Positions 16,024 through 23,474 of a DNA stretch of 23,741 nt are shown here, one piece after another. The translations under genes and the position numbers were made by a program. Under the pieces are notes generated by a model that saw only the letters and a program-made list of their open reading frames with translations, searched no databases and was not told where the DNA came from. Position 1 is the first letter of the stretch; every line of letters begins with the position of its first letter. This stretch comes from Planctomycetales bacterium (lineage in GTDB: Bacteria; Planctomycetota; Phycisphaerae; SM23-33). The stretch is from assembly GCA_030592655.1 (NCBI GenBank), contig JAUVIQ010000020.1, positions 1-23,741 on the forward strand. Reading direction: 5' to 3'.

Positions 16024-18315
16024 TCATTTACTGGTGATCAGAATGTTCTTTCCGTCAATCCGCAGAACGATTTCGCCGGACATCGACAGCGTGCCCTGGC
16101 GGTTGTCCTCAACGAGCCTGTCCAGCAGTTTCAGGAACTCCGGCGAGCCGATCTTGACGGTCTTGTCGGTCTTGTCGCCGCCTTGTGCGTTGATGGCGTT
16201 TCCGTCCACCCAGCGACTACCCCGGCGGAAGAACGCCCGGTCGTTCATCTGTTGGACGCGGGCGACCTGCACGCGGTTCATGTCCTTGTCGAGGAAAAAG
16301 TTCCGCCGATTACTGAAGGTCTGGCGCAGCTGGAAATCATTGTTGTAAGCCTGGTTCATAGCGCCCTTACCTGAACGGCCACGGACGGCTCGCGAATACA
16401 GGTTTGCGTTGGTGTCGAATCGGATCGCCTCGCGCCGGTTCAGGTCTGTGCCTTCCTTGGCAAGGAAGGCCGTGTACTCGGTGAGGATGCCGAACTCGAT
16501 CGACAGGCGGACGATCTCATCGACCAGTTCCTTCATCTTCGGATCCGTGGCCGTCCCGGCGGCGATCACCGAGGGATTGGCGACGGCTTCCGCGCCGGCC
16601 TGACGTATCGCGTCGATCAGGACGCCGATCTTCCGACTGGCCCAGAGGCGCGGTACGAAACTGTTCTTCGTCGTGGCCTTGTCCAGTTTGAAGTTGAACT
16701 TGAACGTCTTGGGCTTGCCTCGGAAGTTGCCCTTCAGCCGGAAGCCGAGCGGCTTCTCGCCGGTGTACTTGCCCAGCAAGACCAGCCTGTCGCCCTCGAA
16801 CATGTCGGGCAGTTGCGCCGGTAGAAGGTCGGCGACGCGCCGGCTGACCGGTTCGCCGTTCGAATCGACCACGGTCAACACCGGTTCGGAAAGCACCGGT
16901 CCAAAGAGGCGGCGATAAACCTGGGAAACCTTCACCTCGACGTCCTCTTTCGGTAAGACGAACGTACCGACGGCCCGACTGTTGTGGGCGATGTGCCTCA
17001 GCAGCGGGGTGTTGACGTCGAAGCCGACGCCGAACGTGAAGATACGCCGTTTGTGCTTGTTGGCCTTGATTGCGGCATTGCGGATCGCCACCTCGTTCCG
17101 CACGCCCACCGTGGGAAGCCCGTCGGTCAGAAACAGAACGATCGGCAGCATCCCTTTGGTGGGCTTCTGCCGAAGCGCTTCTATCAGCACGTCGTGAATG
17201 TTCGTGCCGCCGCCCGACCTGAGGGAGCGGATATAGTGCCGGGCCTCCTCAAGGTTCTTTTTGCTCCTCACTACCGGCGCGGGCGCGAAGGTCGAGATCG
17301 AATCGGAGTAGTCGATGATATTGAACTTCTCCCCGTCGAGCAGGCCCTGAACGACCTGGAGCGCCGCGGCCTTGGCCTGCGCGAGTTTCTCGCCCGCCAT
17401 CGAGCCGCTGCGATCGAGCACGACGGTAATCTCCCTCTTGACGGCAGGCTCGTCGGCCTCCCGACCTTGACCTCCGACCGGCAGACCCGCTAACAGGAGA
17501 AAATACCCGCCACCGATCTTCGGATCGGGATACGCCAGCAGCGATGCCGTTACGCCTCCGTCTTCTTCCTGAAGGTACGACAGTTGGAACGGGCCCGGCT
17601 CGGTCATCGCGCCCCTGGCAATCTTCGCTGAAACCACGTTCGGTTTGATGCGCCGAAACTCCAGTTTGTGACTGGGCGAATAGACCGTCGAAATCGCCTT
17701 TTTGGATTTGATCCTGACCGAGATCTCCCACGGAACGTTGTAGTTGATCGCTTCGCTTCGCGGCAGGACGTAATCGATGCGGCTGCCGTCAGCCGGAAGG
17801 AGGTTTTCGTAGGTCAGGCGGACCTTCTGCGTGCCGTTTGGCGCGATGGGGAAGACACTCGAACGAATCAGGTTGTAGCCCACAAACTCCAGCAGCGCGG
17901 GGTCCTTGATCCTGGCGACGATGGATTTGTAGGTCTCGACGGCCTTTTTCTTCGGCAGCAGAACGGCCGACGGTTCCTTGCCGGCGCCCTGAAAGGTGAA
18001 GCCCCTTACGACCGCGCCGTCGGGCACCGGCACGAGCAGTTCAGCCTCCATGCGCGAGCCGGTCGGGTTCTTCAGAGAGATGTCCATCCGCGTCGTCGCC
18101 GCCTGCTCAAGAATGACCACGGCGACCTTCACGCCGGTGATCTCGACCTGCTGTCGGCGGCGGTCGAGGCTGAACGACCGCGACTGCGGCACGATCACGT
18201 TGGATGCAAACGCGCGATGGTGAACGCGCCGCGCCTGGCCGCCCGCCGGCAAGGCCGGCAGCGCCAGTAGCGAAATCAACAACGCTGCACAGATTCGATT
18301 CTTCAAGATACTCAT
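16024..18315 (-). CDS. Secreted VIT/VWA-domain protein, first gene of operon
   Basis: The ATG at 18315 is preferred over 18342 because AAGGAG lies 8 nt upstream and a clean signal peptide follows (MSILKNRICAALLISLLALP, then a cleavage site near GGQA). The product is 763 aa. A VIT domain spans about 46-176 (TTRMDISLKNPTGSRMEAEL, then LLVPVPDGAVV). The VWA domain starts near 294 with an intact metal site: D301-S303-S305 (LDRSGSM), T371 (GGTN) and D398 (FLTDGLPT). FGILTEYTAFLA and the C-terminal block RAFFRRGSRWVDG...TVKIGSPEF (about 690-720) recur in the second copy, so the pair arose by duplication. No C-terminal anchor is seen. Its stop overlaps the upstream, less likely ATG of the next gene. 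A promoter-like region lies at 18381-18431. Confidence 0.9.
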   Translation of the reverse strand: MSILKNRICAALLISLLALPALPAGGQARRVHHRAFASNVIVPQSRSFSLDRRRQQVEITGVKVAVVILEQAATTRMDISLKNPTGSRMEAELLVPVPDGAVVRGFTFQGAGKEPSAVLLPKKKAVETYKSIVARIKDPALLEFVGYNLIRSSVFPIAPNGTQKVRLTYENLLPADGSRIDYVLPRSEAINYNVPWEISVRIKSKKAISTVYSPSHKLEFRRIKPNVVSAKIARGAMTEPGPFQLSYLQEEDGGVTASLLAYPDPKIGGGYFLLLAGLPVGGQGREADEPAVKREITVVLDRSGSMAGEKLAQAKAAALQVVQGLLDGEKFNIIDYSDSISTFAPAPVVRSKKNLEEARHYIRSLRSGGGTNIHDVLIEALRQKPTKGMLPIVLFLTDGLPTVGVRNEVAIRNAAIKANKHKRRIFTFGVGFDVNTPLLRHIAHNSRAVGTFVLPKEDVEVKVSQVYRRLFGPVLSEPVLTVVDSNGEPVSRRVADLLPAQLPDMFEGDRLVLLGKYTGEKPLGFRLKGNFRGKPKTFKFNFKLDKATTKNSFVPRLWASRKIGVLIDAIRQAGAEAVANPSVIAAGTATDPKMKELVDEIVRLSIEFGILTEYTAFLAKEGTDLNRREAIRFDTNANLYSRAVRGRSGKGAMNQAYNNDFQLRQTFSNRRNFFLDKDMNRVQVARVQQMNDRAFFRRGSRWVDGNAINAQGGDKTDKTVKIGSPEFLKLLDRLVEDNRQGTLSMSGEIVLRIDGKNILITSK

Positions 18316-18352
18316 TTCGATTCTCCTTATCGTTCGTCCCACAGACCGTTCC

Positions 18353-18372
18353 GGCGAAGCTCCAACTTCGCC
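18353..18372 (-). other. Small hairpin in the leader of the VIT/VWA operon
   Basis: GGCGAAG and CTTCGCC form a 7-bp stem with a 6-nt loop. It would lie near the 5' end of an mRNA started from the -10 at 18381-18386, about 40 nt before the start codon. It may protect the transcript; no other role is evident. Confidence 0.4.
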
Positions 18373-18380
18373 CTTCCTAT

Positions 18381-18386
18381 CTTATA
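18381..18386 (-). promoter_or_regulatory. Candidate -10 element of the VIT/VWA operon
   Basis: TATAAG on the - strand matches the -10 consensus at 5 of 6 positions. The hexamer 17 bp upstream (GGATCG) is a poor -35, which would fit an activator-dependent promoter. The predicted leader is about 60 nt. Confidence 0.45.
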
Positions 18387-18413
18387 TTGTCGCACAAGAC
18401 TACCGATCCGTTC

Positions 18414-18431
18414 GTAACAAGTCTGTAACAA
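18414..18431 (-). promoter_or_regulatory. Candidate response-regulator site: two TTGTTAC repeats, 11-bp period
   Basis: On the - strand, TTGTTAC-agac-TTGTTAC. Direct repeats with 11-bp period are the known geometry for OmpR/PhoB-family dimers. The site lies 27 bp upstream of the candidate -10 of the operon that encodes such a regulator. A half-site TTGTGC occurs between the repeats and the -10. Confidence 0.45.
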
Positions 18432-18789
18432 CGGATTCAAGACCTTCATCGTCTCCGCTGGCGGTATCCAGTTCATGCAACCCGTAACCGAAAAAATCTA
18501 CGGCATTCCGCCGGAACAAGTAATGGGCTCCAGCGTTGTCAGCGAATTCCAGATCAAAGAAGGCAAGCCGGTGCTCGTTCGTATGCCGAAAGTCGGCTTC
18601 GTCAATGATAAGGCGGGCAAGCCGGTTGGTATCTATGAACACACCGATGCGGATCGCGAGTATGCCTACGACCGCAAAAGCCACGTCGGAAAGCTCGACA
18701 AGGCGCTCGACCAGGCCGATGCCAATGACTGGATTATTGTGGATATGAAGAAGGACTGGAAGTCCGTGTTTCCCCCTCCGCCGAAATAG
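18418..18789 (+). pseudogene. HAD-family hydrolase remnant, N-terminus and internal block deleted
   Basis: The frame after the stop at 18415-18417 reads NNGFKTFIVSAGGIQFM, YGIPPEQVMGSSVVSEF, then KAGKPVGI and HTDADREYAYDRKSHVGKLD, ending near DMKKDWKSVFP. I recognise this as the C-terminal part of a haloacid-dehalogenase-type phosphatase common in bacteria. Two pieces are missing. The N-terminal third, with the DxD nucleophile motif, is gone. Between GKPVGI and HTDADRE, the family normally has about 40 residues including the GNSDGD motif that binds the metal; here they are joined directly and in frame. The protein therefore cannot be a working phosphatase. An ATG at 18475 could still start a 104-aa product. 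The stop is 29 bp before the radical SAM gene. The 5' break abuts the VIT/VWA promoter region. Confidence 0.7.
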
Positions 18790-18818
18790 CATACGATGCA
18801 TTGCAAAGAGCAGTGGTC

Positions 18819-20204
18819 ATGCCGAAAAAACGTAAGACAGAGAACAAGAAGAAGCTTCGTCGCCAGGAACGGGCGAGGGCCTTCGAACGGGGAGGCTCGC
18901 CCCCGACGCCGACCGGTGGGCCGAAGCCGATCCGCTTCTGCATGATGGCCAAACCGGCTGGTCCGTCGTGCAATCTGCGATGCAGGTACTGCTTCTATCT
19001 GGAGAAGGAGGCCTTGCTGGAACCGGGCAAGCACCGCATGAGCGACGAGGTTCTCGATGCTTACGTCTGCAAGTACATTGAGTCGCAGCCTGGCGCCCAG
19101 CCAGTCGAGTTCCACTGGCAAGGCGGTGAGCCGACGTTGATGGGGCTGGACTTCTACCGCAAGGCTGTCGAGCTTCAGCGGCGCTACGCCAACGGCAGGC
19201 GATTCAGCAACATGATCCAGACCAACGGCACGCTGCTGGACGACGAATGGGGCCGCTTTCTCTCGAAAGGCAAGTGGTTGGTGGGTCTGAGCCTCGACGG
19301 CCCGAAGGAGATCCACGACACCTACCGACTGGACACCCGTGGGGAAGGCTCGTTCGACTCCGTGATGCGCGGCCTGGAGGTTCTCCAGAGGCACAAGGTC
19401 GAATACAACGTTTTGGCCAGCGTTACACCTGCGAGCACTGCCCGGCCGATGGAGGTGTACAACTTCCTCAAGCAGGCGGGCGTGGAGTTCGTTCAGTTCA
19501 TGCCCATCGTCGAGCGTATGCCGGATCAGGCAGCCGAAGCCCTTGGCCTGCAATTGGCCGTCGGCATCCACTTCGGGGAAGCCGTCCAGACCTTGCGGAT
19601 GACCCCGTGGAGCGTCGAGCCCGAGGCCTACGGGGAGTTCATCTGCCGCATCTTCGATGAATGGGTGCGGAACGACGTCGGCGACTTCACCGTGATGAAC
19701 TTCGAGTGGGCCTTGGCGAACTACATGGGCCGACCGGCGGGAACCTGCGGGTGGATGCCCAAATGCGGGCGGTCGCCGATCATCGAGTACAACGGCGACG
19801 TCTATGCCTGCGACCATTACATGTACCCCGAATACCGACTCGGCAACGTGCTGAACGACGATCTTCAAGAGATGATGCAGTCAGACCGGCAACGGGAGTT
19901 CGGCGACGCCAAACTTGACTCACTGCCTGAGTATTGCAGGCAGTGCCCGGTAGGTCCGGTCTGTTGGGGCGAGTGCCCCAAACGCAGATTTTGCCGGACA
20001 CCCGACGGCCAGCCTGGCCTGAACTACCTCTGCGCCGGCTACAAAAGATTCTTTGAGCACGCAGCTCCGTACTTCCACGCAATAACCAAACTGCTGAAGA
20101 TGGGGCAACCCGCCTCCGCGATCATGCATACCGACCTGCTCGTCATGCCCAGGACAAGCCGTCCGATGGCGTCAGGAGGACATTCTCGGCAAGCGATGCG
20201 CTGA
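18819..20204 (+). CDS. Radical SAM/SPASM enzyme, anaerobic sulfatase-maturase type
   Basis: The ATG at 18819 is chosen over an upstream TTG at 18801; AAAGAG lies about 10 nt before it. The 461-aa protein starts with a basic region, then MMAKPAGPSCNLRCRYCFYL, the family signature, with C51, C55 and C58 binding the radical SAM cluster. WQGGEPTLMG and TNGTLLDDEW follow. The C-terminal SPASM region has cysteines for two extra Fe-S clusters (C310, C316, C331, C373, C376, C382, C386, C392, C405), as in CGWMPKCG, YACDHYMYPEYRLGN and CRQCPVGPVCWGECPKRRF. Known members oxidise an active-site Cys or Ser of sulfatases to formylglycine in the cytoplasm. By my alignment from memory, the catalytic Asp of characterised enzymes is Glu here (NFEWAL). 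No sulfatase is in the window, so its target must be elsewhere. Confidence 0.88.
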   Translation: MPKKRKTENKKKLRRQERARAFERGGSPPTPTGGPKPIRFCMMAKPAGPSCNLRCRYCFYLEKEALLEPGKHRMSDEVLDAYVCKYIESQPGAQPVEFHWQGGEPTLMGLDFYRKAVELQRRYANGRRFSNMIQTNGTLLDDEWGRFLSKGKWLVGLSLDGPKEIHDTYRLDTRGEGSFDSVMRGLEVLQRHKVEYNVLASVTPASTARPMEVYNFLKQAGVEFVQFMPIVERMPDQAAEALGLQLAVGIHFGEAVQTLRMTPWSVEPEAYGEFICRIFDEWVRNDVGDFTVMNFEWALANYMGRPAGTCGWMPKCGRSPIIEYNGDVYACDHYMYPEYRLGNVLNDDLQEMMQSDRQREFGDAKLDSLPEYCRQCPVGPVCWGECPKRRFCRTPDGQPGLNYLCAGYKRFFEHAAPYFHAITKLLKMGQPASAIMHTDLLVMPRTSRPMASGGHSRQAMR

Positions 20205-20249
20205 CCATCTTCTCAAGCGGCCTTGGGCCAGTACCGGCGAAGCAGAATA

Positions 20250-20261
20250 GAAACCGGTTTC
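20250..20261. repeat. 12-bp palindrome GAAACCGGTTTC upstream of RDD gene
   Basis: A perfect inverted repeat in the 144-bp gap between the radical SAM and RDD genes, about 36 bp upstream of the candidate -35. It could be an operator, but a palindrome this short can occur by chance. Confidence 0.3.
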
Positions 20262-20296
20262 CTTACGAATTTCAGGTGGGCTAACCGAGTCCGCAC

Positions 20297-20325
20297 TTGT
20301 TTGTGGATTCTGGTGCGGTTAACAT
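20297..20325 (+). promoter_or_regulatory. Weak sigma70-like promoter for RDD-SpoIIM genes
   Basis: TTGTTT and TAACAT are separated by 17 bp and match consensus at 3 and 4 of 6 positions. The position, about 24 bp before the RDD start, fits a promoter with a short leader. Confidence 0.3.
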
Positions 20326-20348
20326 CGCATAAGGAATAAGATTGCGAC

Positions 20349-21167
20349 ATGCAAGAACTCGATTTCATCGAAACGCCTGAAAACGTCGAACTCCAGCGCC
20401 GTCTGGCGGGGATCGGTACGCGATTTATCGCCGGACTGCTGGACACGTTGATACTCATCGCCATTTATGTGGTGTTGCTATTGATCTGGCTGGTGAGTAC
20501 CTTTGCGGATGTTTCAGGCGACGCCGATTTTTTATTCGAGGCCTGGACGTGGAGCATGGCGATTCTGTTGCTGCTGGGTTTTGTCGTTTATTGGGGGTAC
20601 TTTGTCTTTTTCGAGATGCGCACCAACGGTCAGAGTCCCGGCAAGAAATCCCAGAAGATTCGCGTCGTCAAGGACGGTGGGGGGGCGATAACGTTCACAG
20701 ACATCGCCATTCGCAACCTTTTACGAGTCGTCGATGGAATTGCAGGTTACGCAGTGGCCGGTATCTGCATGTTCGTTACCCGGAAAGCCCAGAGGCTCGG
20801 TGATCTTGCCGCCGGGACGGTGGTTATTTCAGAAGCAACGAGCGAGTACTTCGCACGGTCCGGTTCAAAGGGCGACGTTCAATGGCAACGAGAGGCCTCT
20901 CCGGAGGCTTTACGGGCAACGGGCCTGAATCCCGAGGAGTACCGATTGCTGTCCAACTACTGGATGCGGCGCAGTCAGATTACGCTGGACGCACGCCGGC
21001 AATTATTACTGACGCTGGTTTTACCGATTCTGAAACGCCATGGGCAGGCTCCTAGGGACGAATCTGTTGCGATGCTGGAGTATCATCTGGAGTTGCTCAT
21101 GCACAAGGCCATTGCGTCCGAGCAGACCAAGCCCCCGGCTCCTGGAAGCCAAGGAGTACAATCATGA
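20349..21167 (+). CDS. RDD-family membrane protein
   Basis: A 272-aa protein. The RDD family is named for conserved Arg and Asp residues, visible here as R25 and D32 (TRFIAGLLD), R126 and D129 (NLLRVVDG) and R149 with D152 (RLGDLAAGT). Three hydrophobic helices lie at about 33-50, 66-88 and 128-144, and NGQSPGKK after the second helix is the usual family turn. The cytoplasmic tail (about 165-272) is soluble and helical. Some RDD proteins elsewhere are ion antiporters, but most have no known function. AAGGA lies 13 nt before the ATG, an unusually long spacing. The stop overlaps the SpoIIM-like gene by ATGA, so the two are co-translated. RDD and SpoIIM-like genes often sit with MoxR/DUF58 genes, as here. 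Confidence 0.85.
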   Translation: MQELDFIETPENVELQRRLAGIGTRFIAGLLDTLILIAIYVVLLLIWLVSTFADVSGDADFLFEAWTWSMAILLLLGFVVYWGYFVFFEMRTNGQSPGKKSQKIRVVKDGGGAITFTDIAIRNLLRVVDGIAGYAVAGICMFVTRKAQRLGDLAAGTVVISEATSEYFARSGSKGDVQWQREASPEALRATGLNPEEYRLLSNYWMRRSQITLDARRQLLLTLVLPILKRHGQAPRDESVAMLEYHLELLMHKAIASEQTKPPAPGSQGVQS

Positions 21168-22183
21168 CGCCGGCGCGTTTTCTGGAGACACGCAGAGATG
21201 CGTGGAACCGGCTTGAGACCCTCATAGCCAAGGCCGGTTCGCGGGGGGTTGCCAGACTCACCGATCATGAACTGCATGAGTTGACCCGGCTGTATCCGGC
21301 GGTAGCGGTGGACGTCGCGCGAGCACGCATGTACGAGATTGACCCGAAGACACAGCGGCGAATCAACCAACTGGCAATTGCGGCACACGGGCTTTTATAT
21401 CGCCGTCGGTCCGTCAGACCGACCAGGGCGATCTGGCGTTTTTTTCGGCATGACTACCCGCAATTGTTCCGTCGATTGTGGGTGTACATGGTGCTGGCGA
21501 CTGCGATCTTTACGGTCAGCACACTTGGTGCATACGTAAGTGTGCGTATCCGTCCGTCAACGGCGCATCTGTTTGTACCGGGCGGCCTGGATGTCGTTGA
21601 CGAATCGGAAGTAACCGCCGAGGACGTATCCGAACGCTACCGGCGAATGCCCAAGCCGCCGATGGCAAGTGCTATAACGACCAATAATATTTCCGTTGCG
21701 TTCGCGGCCTTTGCACTGGGAATAACCGCGGGAGTGGGAACCTGCTATGTTATCCTGATGAACTCGATGATGCTCGGCGGTTTTTTCGGACATTTCGCCA
21801 ACCACAACCTCAGTTACGAGTGTTACTCCTTTCTCATACCGCACGGCGTGCTGGAGATATTTGCGATTCTCGTTTCGGCAGCGGCCGGGCTTAGGCTGGG
21901 CTTGTCGCTGGCGATTCCCGGGCAGGTAACGCGAAAAAACTCCCTGCGAGCAGGAGCGAAAGAAGCGGTGCTGTTGGTTATGGGAACCATACCGATGTTC
22001 ATTATCGCCGGTGCCATCGAGGCATTTGTTACCCCCACATACGTCATTCCCGGCTGGGCAAAAATCATCATAGGCCTGACGGTGTGGGCGGCAGTCATGG
22101 CGTATCTGTTGCTGGTCGGGCGTCGAAAGGACGGGAAGTCTGTCATTGGTACGGGAAAGGCTACAGTCGTCGCGTTGACTTGA
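21164..22183 (+). CDS. Stage II sporulation protein M (SpoIIM)-family membrane protein
   Basis: A 339-aa protein with AAGGAG 7 nt before its ATG. A cytoplasmic helical N-terminus (1-100) is followed by hydrophobic segments at about 105-125, 178-198, 225-247, 265-288 and 300-318. The family signature is clear: ITTNNISVAFAAFALGITAG followed by GT and the MNSMMLGGFFG turn, then PHGVLEIFAILVSAAAGLRL. In Bacillus SpoIIM takes part in peptidoglycan remodelling during engulfment; homologues in non-sporulating bacteria are of unknown role. Nothing suggests sporulation here. It is translationally coupled to the RDD gene, and its last 23 bp overlap the end of the convergent DUF58 gene. Confidence 0.88.
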   Translation: MTPARFLETRRDAWNRLETLIAKAGSRGVARLTDHELHELTRLYPAVAVDVARARMYEIDPKTQRRINQLAIAAHGLLYRRRSVRPTRAIWRFFRHDYPQLFRRLWVYMVLATAIFTVSTLGAYVSVRIRPSTAHLFVPGGLDVVDESEVTAEDVSERYRRMPKPPMASAITTNNISVAFAAFALGITAGVGTCYVILMNSMMLGGFFGHFANHNLSYECYSFLIPHGVLEIFAILVSAAAGLRLGLSLAIPGQVTRKNSLRAGAKEAVLLVMGTIPMFIIAGAIEAFVTPTYVIPGWAKIIIGLTVWAAVMAYLLLVGRRKDGKSVIGTGKATVVALT

Positions 22184-23471
22184 TCAGCAAGTAGCGATTG
22201 ATAAGGTCCGGCGTCAGCGCCCCTGGATTCGTATCGAGTACGTCCACACCGGAGAGTCTCATCGCCGCCAGCGCTTCCTTGCGCGCCATTAATACGTCCA
22301 GTGCGACCGCCTTGCTGTATGGGTCCGGCGTTTTGGTCAGCGGCGTCTCGGCCAGCGTACGGATGTGAGGGTTGGCTAGAGTAACCGCCATGGCCAGATG
22401 CCGTCGGGCGAACCGAGCGAGGTAGGAGAGTATCACATCGCTGGCTTGGCGGTCGATTACATCTGTCATCAGGCATATCAGACTGCGTTTTCGGTTTTTG
22501 AGTCCGATGAACCGGCAGGCGGCTCCGTAATCGGACTCGACGAGCCTTGGTTGAAGTTCGTACAGCGCCTTGGCGACACGTTCGATGCTTTGCACCCTGC
22601 GGATGGGAGGAAGGTAACTTTCGATGCGGTCGCTGAAGGCCACCAGGCTGAACCAGTCGCCTTGACGCAATGTAACGTAAGCGAGCATGAGGGCGGCGTT
22701 CACCAGGTAATCCAGCCGGCTGATGCCTTCGAATTCGCCGGCGGTGGCCCGCCCAACGTCTATCGCCACCAGGACGCTCTGCTGTCGCTCGGGCTGATAA
22801 TTCTTGACAACGAGTTCCGCCCGCTTGGCAGTGGCTTTCCAATCGACGCGGGACATGTCGTCGCCCTCGGCATAGAGCATCAGGCTCTCAAATTCCGATC
22901 CTTGTCCGATCCTCCGCATCCTGGCCAGACCCTGTTCGTATGTCAATCCACGCCTCAGAAGCAACTCGTATTGCTTGAGGTTGACGAGGTTGGGAAATAC
23001 ATGGATTTCGACCGGGACAGCCAGGCGAAACTGGCGGTAAAACAGTCCCATCGACGGAAGGACACGCACGTCAAGGTTGCAAAGTTGATACCTGCCCCGG
23101 CGGCGCGCCAGCAGCTGATATTCCAGCGTTCCGTCAGCGCCGGGATCGAATATGCCGATGCATTGGGCGGGTTGGGTTTCAATCGTTTCGGGGGGATCTT
23201 CGGCAAGGCATATCTCGACCCGTCGCCGGCTTGCGTTGTGGACCTGGAGTTTGATGCAGGTCGGCGCCGCCAGTGATATCCTTTCGGGCACGATGCGGGT
23301 TATCGTGAATTGTCGCCGACGCGGCAGCATAAGCGCATCGGCAATTATGAATGCGATTAGCATCAGTAAATAGACGACTCCGACGACCACCAGAGGTTTG
23401 AACACCGCTCCGATCAGGAAGATCGGTACGGCGGTGAGAATCATGATTATTAATCTGCGTGAAGGAAGCAT
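22161..23471 (-). CDS. DUF58 (VWA-like) protein
   Basis: A 436-aa protein with two transmembrane helices at the N-terminus (about 7-23 and 26-46), a beta-rich middle and the DUF58 signature: F194-ES-L with Y200, GDD (203-205), then VDW (209-211) and A213-x-A215-K. A VWA-like fold follows (VLVAIDVGRA at Asp238). The metal site is degenerate, with Gly-Arg-Ala where DxSxS is expected. DUF58 proteins are partners of MoxR AAA ATPases, thought to act together in the assembly or activation of protein complexes. The start lies 3 bp after the MoxR stop, so the pair is coupled. The 3' end overlaps the convergent SpoIIM-like gene, leaving no space for a separate terminator. Confidence 0.9.
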   Translation of the reverse strand: MLPSRRLIIMILTAVPIFLIGAVFKPLVVVGVVYLLMLIAFIIADALMLPRRRQFTITRIVPERISLAAPTCIKLQVHNASRRRVEICLAEDPPETIETQPAQCIGIFDPGADGTLEYQLLARRRGRYQLCNLDVRVLPSMGLFYRQFRLAVPVEIHVFPNLVNLKQYELLLRRGLTYEQGLARMRRIGQGSEFESLMLYAEGDDMSRVDWKATAKRAELVVKNYQPERQQSVLVAIDVGRATAGEFEGISRLDYLVNAALMLAYVTLRQGDWFSLVAFSDRIESYLPPIRRVQSIERVAKALYELQPRLVESDYGAACRFIGLKNRKRSLICLMTDVIDRQASDVILSYLARFARRHLAMAVTLANPHIRTLAETPLTKTPDPYSKAVALDVLMARKEALAAMRLSGVDVLDTNPGALTPDLINRYLLIKSTRRL

Positions 23472-23474
23472 GTT

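Noticed and set aside
16010..16027. Upstream ATG at 16027 as the start of the second VIT/VWA gene (ATGA overlap)
   Set aside because: The AAAGGAG site lies between this ATG and the one at 16009, and only the latter begins a clean signal peptide.
18666..19868. 400-codon - strand frame opposite the radical SAM gene
   Set aside because: Antisense shadow of a gene with all expected cysteine motifs; no recognisable content of its own.
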